From: RUG472 sp045224495
GTDB lineage: Bacteria; Bacillota; Clostridia; Christensenellales; CAG-138
DNA length: 10,489 nt
Direction: 5' to 3'
NCBI GenBank assembly: GCA_045224495.1
Contig: JBGVAK010000146.1
Coordinates: 1 to 10,489 of the forward strand
The translations under genes were made by a program, and so were the position numbers. Shown one piece after another: positions 5,284-10,489 of this stretch; the stretch's first letter is position 1; each line of letters starts with the position of its first letter. A model generated the notes under the pieces. That model was given only the letters and a program-made list of their open reading frames with translations. It had not been told where the DNA came from and did not search any database.

Positions 5284-6273
5284 ATGAAGAGATCGTTCGT
5301 TCTGCTGCTGGGAGGGCTGCTCCTGCTCCTGACCGGATGCGCGAAAGCCTCGGTGGAGACCACGCCGACGGCCACCGCTGCGCCTGTGCCGGCGGTATCG
5401 GCAGCGCCTGTGACCGCCGCCCCCACGGCTGAACCTACGGCAGCGCCCGTGCAGGTCCCGGCGGACCGGCAGGCGGGCCCGAAGGAAGAGCGCATCCTAA
5501 GCCACTGCCTCAGCATTTTGGACCAGCTCCCCTATTCGGTGGACCTGGACGGGGACGGCCAAAACGAGGTGGTGGATCTGGTGACCTACACCCCCGCCGA
5601 CGGGTACCCCTGCTGGGCCGTGACCGTACATAGGGGCGGCGAGGTAATCCGGGCCGAGACCGAGATCCCCGACGACATGGAGCACGATCTGTGGACGGGC
5701 GATATTGACGAGGACGGCCGCTATGAGCTTTTCTTCCACGGGGATATGGCCTCCGCCGACTACGTCATCTACGCCTGGCGCTGTGACCTTTCCCCCATCC
5801 CCTTCGACCCCGACGATCGGCTGGTCCGCTGGAACGAGGAGAACGAGGACGAAAGCAACGTCTTTGCCGGGTACGTGGACGGCTTCGAGGACGGTCATAT
5901 CGTCATCGAGGGCGTGGTGGATATGCTGGGCACCCACTGGGGCGTCCGCAACTTCGCCATCGGCCAGGACGGGACCATCGGCCCTGTGAGCACCGTCTGG
6001 TCCTTCGACGAGGAAGAGGACCGGGCGCTGACGGTGACCCGGGAACTGACCGCCTACCGGGCCGCCACCCGCAAGGACCCCGGGGAGGCCTTCACCCTGA
6101 CGCCCGGAGAGAAGATCGTGGTGACCGCCAGCGACGGCTGCGAGCGCATGTGGTTCGAGACGGACGAGGGCAAGAGCGGCGTGCTGCTCCTGACCCCGGA
6201 CAGGGACGATATGTGGCTCATCGACGGCGTCCCGGAGGCGGACTATTTTGAATCATTGCCCTATTCGGGATAA
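5284..6273 (+). CDS. Lipoprotein with Asp-rich calcium-loop motifs, first gene of the efflux operon
   Basis: Two ATGs (5278 and 5284) share the site AAAGGGGG; I take 5284 because its spacing (~8 bases) is better, giving 329 residues. MKRSF, a Leu-rich stretch and lipobox LTGC (16-19) mark a lipoprotein with Cys19 lipidated. Residues ~25-60 are an Ala/Pro/Thr spacer lifting the rest off the membrane. The globular part has two DxDxDG loops, D87-L-D89-G-D91-G...E95 and D140-I-D142-E-D144-G...E148, like calcium loops of EF-hand or FG-GAP/VCBS-type proteins. The C-terminal ~80 residues look β-rich. I cannot name a family. Its stop lies 12 bp before the adaptor gene, so it may be an accessory of the exporter, perhaps a substrate or ion sensor; this is inference. 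Confidence 0.8.
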   Translation: MKRSFVLLLGGLLLLLTGCAKASVETTPTATAAPVPAVSAAPVTAAPTAEPTAAPVQVPADRQAGPKEERILSHCLSILDQLPYSVDLDGDGQNEVVDLVTYTPADGYPCWAVTVHRGGEVIRAETEIPDDMEHDLWTGDIDEDGRYELFFHGDMASADYVIYAWRCDLSPIPFDPDDRLVRWNEENEDESNVFAGYVDGFEDGHIVIEGVVDMLGTHWGVRNFAIGQDGTIGPVSTVWSFDEEEDRALTVTRELTAYRAATRKDPGEAFTLTPGEKIVVTASDGCERMWFETDEGKSGVLLLTPDRDDMWLIDGVPEADYFESLPYSG

Positions 6274-6285
6274 GGGGAGAGAGAT

Positions 6286-7632
6286 ATGAAGACCTTTTTG
6301 AAAGTACTGCTGACGCTGCTGATCCTGGGCGGCCTGAGCTATGGCGGCTATTACGCCTATACCCGCTACTTCGCGGAGGTGCCCCAGGAGGGCACGGTCT
6401 ACGTCCAGTCCGTCTCCACCATCACGGGCGTGGGCCCGGCGGGGAGCCGCAGCCGGTACTCCGGCGTGGTGGAGGCGAAAAATGTGGTCAAGGTGGACCC
6501 GGACAAGGATCTGACTGTGAAGGAGTGCTTCGTGTCCGCCGGGGACAAGGTGAAGAAGGGGGCGCCCCTCTTCAGCTACGACGTGGAAAGCATGCAGATC
6601 GCCTTCGAGCAACTGCAGCTGGACATCATGGGGCTCGAAAACGGGATCCAGACGGGCTTGGAGAAGGCGGAGCGCCTAAAAACCAAGCTGGACCGGGCGG
6701 CGGAGTACAAGAAATACGAGATCCAGATGGATATCCAGACCCAGGAGTTGGATATTCGCAAGAAGGAATATGAGCTCACTGGCAAGCGCAAGCAAGCCGC
6801 GAACATGGAAGCAGCCCTTCAAAACGCCACGGTCCGCTCCCCCGTCACCGGCACGGTCCGCTCCGTCAAATCCACCCAGGGCGGCGGGCAGGACTACGGC
6901 TACGGGGACGGATCCCAGGACACCGCCTACATCACCATTGTGGCCGGCAACGACTACTGCGTCAAGGGCACGGTCTCCGAGCAAACCATCCACACCCTCC
7001 AGGAGGGTATGGACGTGCGCATTCTCAGCCGGATCAACGACGACGTGTGGCCGGGCCGCATCTATAAGATCAATACCGAGGAGACCAAGCAGAATTCCAA
7101 CCGCTACTACTATTCCGACGGCGGTTCCGGGGAGCAGGCCAGCAAGTATGAGTTCTTCGTGGAGCTGGACAGCAGCGAGGGCCTACTCATGGGCCAGCAC
7201 GTGTATATCGAGCTGGGTGCCGACTCACCCCAGGTAGCAGACGCTCTGCTTCTGCCTGGCTACTATGTGGTGGAGACCGAGGACAAGCCCTTCGTCTACG
7301 CCGCGAACGAGAACAGCCGCATCGAGAAGCGGGCCGTGGTCCTGGGCGATCGGGACGAGGACAACGGCACCGTGGCCATTTTGGAGGGATTGAGCTACCT
7401 CGACCGCATCGCTTTCCCCGACGAGAGCGTCCAGGTGGGCATGCTCGCCTCCGAGACCGCCTACGTGCCGGAGGATATGGGCCTCATGGAGCCTGGCATG
7501 GATATGGGCATCATGAACGGCGAGATGCCTGAGGGCGAATTCATCATGGACGGCATGGACCTGGGCGAAATCGCGACGGAGCCATTGCCCGAGGCCCAGA
7601 CGGATATCCCTGAGGGAGGCCCCATCGGATGA
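6286..7632 (+). CDS. Membrane-fusion (periplasmic-adaptor-type) efflux protein 1, MacA/YknX-like
   Basis: This is an adaptor that joins the ABC permease and passes substrate outward. The 448-residue product has an uncleaved N-terminal anchor (5-25), a lipoyl half-motif (58-99, with KVKKGAPLFSYD), a coiled-coil hairpin (~100-180, with GLENGIQTGL and KKEYELTGKRK), the second lipoyl half (181-196, RSPVTGTVRSV) and a β-barrel region (~215-320). The C-terminal tail (398-424) has eight Met in 27 residues among Gly, Asp and Glu. AAGGGGAG precedes the ATG by a few bases. Its stop overlaps the ATPase start by 4 bp, so translation is coupled. Close N-terminal likeness to adaptor 2 suggests an old duplication. 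MacA-type assignment is good; substrate unknown. Confidence 0.88.
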   Translation: MKTFLKVLLTLLILGGLSYGGYYAYTRYFAEVPQEGTVYVQSVSTITGVGPAGSRSRYSGVVEAKNVVKVDPDKDLTVKECFVSAGDKVKKGAPLFSYDVESMQIAFEQLQLDIMGLENGIQTGLEKAERLKTKLDRAAEYKKYEIQMDIQTQELDIRKKEYELTGKRKQAANMEAALQNATVRSPVTGTVRSVKSTQGGGQDYGYGDGSQDTAYITIVAGNDYCVKGTVSEQTIHTLQEGMDVRILSRINDDVWPGRIYKINTEETKQNSNRYYYSDGGSGEQASKYEFFVELDSSEGLLMGQHVYIELGADSPQVADALLLPGYYVVETEDKPFVYAANENSRIEKRAVVLGDRDEDNGTVAILEGLSYLDRIAFPDESVQVGMLASETAYVPEDMGLMEPGMDMGIMNGEMPEGEFIMDGMDLGEIATEPLPEAQTDIPEGGPIG

Positions 7633-8306
7633 TCATCGAGCTCGAACACATCGAAAAGACCTACGGCATGGGAGCCAACAAGGTCCCGGTCCTCCACGAC
7701 GTGAATCTCAAGGTGGAGGCCGGGGAATACATCGCCATCATGGGCCCCTCCGGCTCCGGCAAGAGCACCCTGATGAATATCCTGGGCTATCTGGACGTAC
7801 CCACCGGCGGGGTCTATCGCTTCGACGGCCAGGACAACGCCAAGGCCGGAGACGCCCGCATGGCCCGCATCCGCAACGAAAAGATCGGTTTCGTGTTCCA
7901 GAGCTTCCATCTGATGCAGCGGCGACGGGCCTGGGAGAACGTAGCTCTGCCCCTCATGTACGGGAACGTGAAGCGCAGCGAGCGCAAGCGGCGAGCCGAG
8001 GAGGCCCTGAATCAGGTGGGCCTGGGGGATCGGATCAACTTCTACCCCAACCAGCTCTCCGGTGGCCAGTGCCAGCGGGTGGCCATCGCCCGGGCCATCT
8101 GCACCCGCCCCAGGCTCCTGCTGGCCGACGAGCCCACGGGCGCTCTCGATTCCAAGGCCGGACAACAGATCATGGACATCTTCGACGAGCTCCACGACCA
8201 GGGCATGACCATCGTCATGATCACTCACGAGCACGCCGTAGCGGAGCGGGCCCGAAAGATGCTTTTTATTTACGACGGGTGGCTGAGAGAGGGGGCGGGT
8301 GCATGA
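7629..8306 (+). CDS. ABC transporter ATPase, MacB/LolD type
   Basis: This ATPase powers the export complex from the cytoplasmic side. In 225 residues, the full family length, it has Walker A GPSGSGKST (39-47), Q-loop Gln91, signature LSGGQ (143-147), Walker B LLLADE (163-168), D-loop GALD (171-174) and switch His200. The signature is followed by CQRVAIARA, with Cys148 where Gln or Met is usual. The stretch after the Q-loop reads MQRRRAWENV, with three Arg where IPxLTA is usual; this surface faces the permease and may reflect a specialised partner. It starts inside the adaptor 1 stop (ATGA) and ends inside the adaptor 2 start (ATGA), so all three are translationally coupled. Confidence 0.95.
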   Translation: MIIELEHIEKTYGMGANKVPVLHDVNLKVEAGEYIAIMGPSGSGKSTLMNILGYLDVPTGGVYRFDGQDNAKAGDARMARIRNEKIGFVFQSFHLMQRRRAWENVALPLMYGNVKRSERKRRAEEALNQVGLGDRINFYPNQLSGGQCQRVAIARAICTRPRLLLADEPTGALDSKAGQQIMDIFDELHDQGMTIVMITHEHAVAERARKMLFIYDGWLREGAGA

Positions 8307-10321
8307 AGACCCTGCTGAAGACCCTGCTGATCCTGCTCATCATCGCCGGTTTGGTGGCCGGAGGCATCTACGGCTACAGCCGCTACACCATGAGCCAGCC
8401 TGTGAAGGTGCAGCCCGTGAGCAACTGGCTCCTCGAGTACGCACCCAATCAGACCTACCTGGGCGGCAGCGTCACCTCCGGTACCAGCTTCGTCCTCTAT
8501 GGCGAGAAAGATCGGACGCCCCTGGAGGTCTTCGTGACGGAGGGCCAGGCCGTCCGGGCGGGCGATCCCCTCCTGCGGTACGACACCACCAAGGATTCCA
8601 TCGATATGGACGAAAAGATCCTGGAACGGCAGAAGCTGTACGACGATCTGCAATCGCTCTACAAGGAATATAAACGGTACGCCTCCGAACCCTACGAGCG
8701 GACCATCCCCACGGCTACGCCCAGTCCCTCCCCTACCCCCTGGGGATACAAAGGCGCCAGCGTGGGCGGGCGGGCGGTCTTCTCCTCCAAAAGGCTGTTT
8801 GTTCCGGTGATGCGTGCGCTGCAGCCGCCTGTCGGACAAGGGACCCCGGAGGATCCCTATATGTACAAAATTGCCGGCGGCGACCCGGTTCCCGAGGCCT
8901 TGCTGCAGGATCTGCGCGCTCAGGCCAATCGACAGCGTCAGGCCGTCTACGCGGTCTTTACCACCGAAGTGGGGACTCTGGATATGCGCTTTCTTCCTCC
9001 CGACGCGGAATCGCCCCAGGGCAGCATGGTCCTCACCGCCTTTGTGGAGCCTTGGACGGCTCCTCGAACGGCCTCCAGCACGGCGCTGCTGCTGGATGTC
9101 GCCCCCACCGGCGAAGGAACGCTGGAGAGCCCCCTTCTCTATCCCTATACGGAGGGGACGGAGGTCTCCTGGGCGTTTATCAGCTATTGCTGCCGCCGGG
9201 CCGCCAGCCAAGGGCGGTATCTATATGTGCAGCTGGTGGGCGCCAAGGCGGACGATCTTCTCGTTTCCCTGGATTGCACCAGCATGGGGACCTGTATCCT
9301 GCGACTGGGCAAGACCCCGACCTGCACTGTTACCTTTGACTCCAACGGGGGCGACGACGTGCCTTCCGCTGTCCTGGTCTATGGCAGCGCCTACGGAAAA
9401 CTCCCCACCCCCACCCGGGAGGAATATACCTTCTCAGGCTGGTGGACTACCCGGGATTCCGGCGGCACTCAGATCAGCGCCAAGACCCCGGTGACCAAGA
9501 CGCATACCGTCTATGCCCGATGGACGCTCATCCCCACGCCTACGCCAAACGAATCCGGCGGCACGCTGGAGCCCACCCCGACGCCCTATGTCCCGTCCTA
9601 CGGCGGTATGTCCCGGGGACAGCGTCAGGCGTACGTGGAGGAGCTGGTTCAGCAGATCCGGGACGGCGAGCACAAATACAAGCAACTGGAGCACGACATC
9701 GCCCTGCTTTCCGTCACCGCCGCCAACGGCACCGTGTCCAGCACCATCGACGGCGTGGTGTCCAAGCTGGATCCCGCCGCCCGAGCCGGGGATACGCTGC
9801 TGGAGATCCGGGGCGGCAGCGGCAAGAGCGTCATCTCCTGCCTGCTGGGAGAGACAGAGCTGACGAAATACCCCCTGGGCACGGAGCTCACGGGCTTCTC
9901 CTACGAGATCGGCGACAACGTGACGGCCAAAGTGACCTACGTGAGCCCTATGCCCGTGACCGACAGCTATTCTAACGGCGGCAACCCCAACTCCTCGGGC
10001 TATACCATGCTCTTAGAGGTGGTGGGGGACGTGGAGCTGCCCCTCTACAGCTACGTGGAGTTCACCTCCTTCGAGCCGCTGTCCAAGTCCGGCGCCATCT
10101 ACCTCTACGAGGCCTTCGTCCGGGAGATCGACGGCCAGGACTGTATCTTCGTGGCCCGGGACGGCGTGCTCCGCAAGGTCCAGGTCCACACGGGCCGCCG
10201 GACCATGGAGTATATCGAACTGGTGGGCAGCGACCTTACCCGAGAGGACTATATCGCTTTCCCCTACGACAAGAACGTCCGGGACGGGGCCACGGTGGAG
10301 ATCACCGATGGCGGCTGGTGA
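8303..10321 (+). CDS. Membrane-fusion efflux protein 2 with large insertion including an InlB B-repeat
   Basis: I take the ATG at 8303 (672 residues): it has GGGGGCGGG just upstream, overlaps the ATPase stop as ATGA, and begins like adaptor 1. The upstream frame extension lies inside the ATPase gene. The layout is: anchor (5-25), lipoyl half (60-93, VRAGDPLLRYD), first coiled-coil helix (~100-128), then a ~300-residue insertion (133-434), second helix (~437-470), second lipoyl half (478-502, DGVVSKLDPAARAGD), barrel and membrane-proximal domains. The insertion is bordered by Pro/Thr linkers. It holds two related modules (178-233, 270-327) and an InlB B-repeat (341-407) with CTVTFDSNGG, YTFSGWW and the end VYARWT. 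It also holds Cys296, Cys297, Cys325, Cys331 and Cys341. Typical adaptors are 350-450 residues, so this is greatly enlarged exactly where the hairpin tip should be. Function of the insertion is unknown; surface binding is a guess. Confidence 0.88.
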   Translation: MKTLLKTLLILLIIAGLVAGGIYGYSRYTMSQPVKVQPVSNWLLEYAPNQTYLGGSVTSGTSFVLYGEKDRTPLEVFVTEGQAVRAGDPLLRYDTTKDSIDMDEKILERQKLYDDLQSLYKEYKRYASEPYERTIPTATPSPSPTPWGYKGASVGGRAVFSSKRLFVPVMRALQPPVGQGTPEDPYMYKIAGGDPVPEALLQDLRAQANRQRQAVYAVFTTEVGTLDMRFLPPDAESPQGSMVLTAFVEPWTAPRTASSTALLLDVAPTGEGTLESPLLYPYTEGTEVSWAFISYCCRRAASQGRYLYVQLVGAKADDLLVSLDCTSMGTCILRLGKTPTCTVTFDSNGGDDVPSAVLVYGSAYGKLPTPTREEYTFSGWWTTRDSGGTQISAKTPVTKTHTVYARWTLIPTPTPNESGGTLEPTPTPYVPSYGGMSRGQRQAYVEELVQQIRDGEHKYKQLEHDIALLSVTAANGTVSSTIDGVVSKLDPAARAGDTLLEIRGGSGKSVISCLLGETELTKYPLGTELTGFSYEIGDNVTAKVTYVSPMPVTDSYSNGGNPNSSGYTMLLEVVGDVELPLYSYVEFTSFEPLSKSGAIYLYEAFVREIDGQDCIFVARDGVLRKVQVHTGRRTMEYIELVGSDLTREDYIAFPYDKNVRDGATVEITDGGW

Positions 10322-10339
10322 GAAGGGAGGCGGAGAGCT

Positions 10340-10489
10340 TTGTTAGAGAATTTCAGAGAGGCCTTTGACGGCATCTGGTCCCATAAGCTGCGCAGCGCCC
10401 TCACCATGCTGGGCATCATCATCGGCATCGCCTCCATCATCGCCATCTCCTCCACCATCATGGGCACCAACGAGCAGATCAAGCAGAAC
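10340..10489 (+). CDS. MacB/FtsX-type ABC permease, cut by window end, TTG start
   Basis: The frame starts with TTG at 10340, nine bases after GGGAGG (10325-10330) and 18 bp after the adaptor 2 stop; it is open to the last base (50 codons). The start LLENFREAFDGIWSHKLRSA followed by LTMLGIIIGIASIIAI is the typical N-terminus of MacB_PCD permeases: a short cytoplasmic helix, the K-LRSxLTxLGIxIG motif and the first membrane helix. It should be the membrane partner of the ATPase and two adaptors. Confidence 0.88.
   Translation, partial: MLENFREAFDGIWSHKLRSALTMLGIIIGIASIIAISSTIMGTNEQIKQN

Noticed and set aside
8069..8302. 78-codon N-terminal extension of adaptor 2
   Set aside because: It overlaps the ATPase in another frame and is His/Arg/Pro-rich; the ATG at 8303 has a ribosome binding site and a membrane anchor matching adaptor 1.

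Overview
The window looks like a GC-rich Firmicutes chromosome of the Clostridia/Oscillospiraceae type. The reasons are Shine-Dalgarno sites of the GGAGG type, sigma-A promoters, lipoproteins with Pro/Thr linkers and SH3 domains, a MacAB/YknXYZ-type exporter with no outer-membrane partner in view, and a PF06541 membrane protein. Genus cannot be fixed from the sequence alone. The first ~1.8 kb is visibly lower in GC and gene-poor; from ~1.94 kb the DNA is dense and GC-rich.

Region 1 (1-1936) is a scarred, mobile-element-like junction. It opens with the 3' part of a PF06541 membrane protein gene. Then come three TTGACTG direct repeats and two tRNA-Arg 3' halves, anticodons CCU and CCG. Each half starts exactly at the anticodon loop, ends in an encoded CCA and is followed at once by a strong hairpin terminator, but neither has a 5' half in the window. 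A third, 16-base copy of the second tRNA's 3' end lies 161 bp further on, next to a row of hairpins. This is the pattern left by integrases that use tRNA 3' ends as attachment sites. No integrase gene is present here.

Region 2 (1937-5206) holds two biotin genes around a surface lipoprotein. A biotin-protein ligase without a DNA-binding domain and an SH3-domain lipoprotein lie on the minus strand. The biotin transporter component BioY lies divergently on the plus strand. Both promoters of the divergent intergenic region are readable.

Region 3 (5284-10489) is a tight plus-strand operon: lipoprotein with Asp-rich calcium-loop motifs, membrane-fusion (adaptor) protein 1, ABC ATPase, adaptor protein 2, then a MacB/FtsX-type permease cut by the window end. 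Gaps are 12 bp, -4, -4 and 18 bp. The adaptors, ATPase and permease should form a MacAB/YknXYZ-like export machine energised by ATP; the substrate is unknown. The standout is adaptor 2. Its coiled-coil hairpin is interrupted by about 300 residues containing two related modules and an InlB B-repeat (Listeria-Bacteroides repeat), a fold better known from adhesins, all bordered by Pro/Thr linkers. Adaptor 1 has a methionine-rich tail. Two different adaptors for one ATPase/permease, one carrying a surface-type domain, is the most novel thing in the window.
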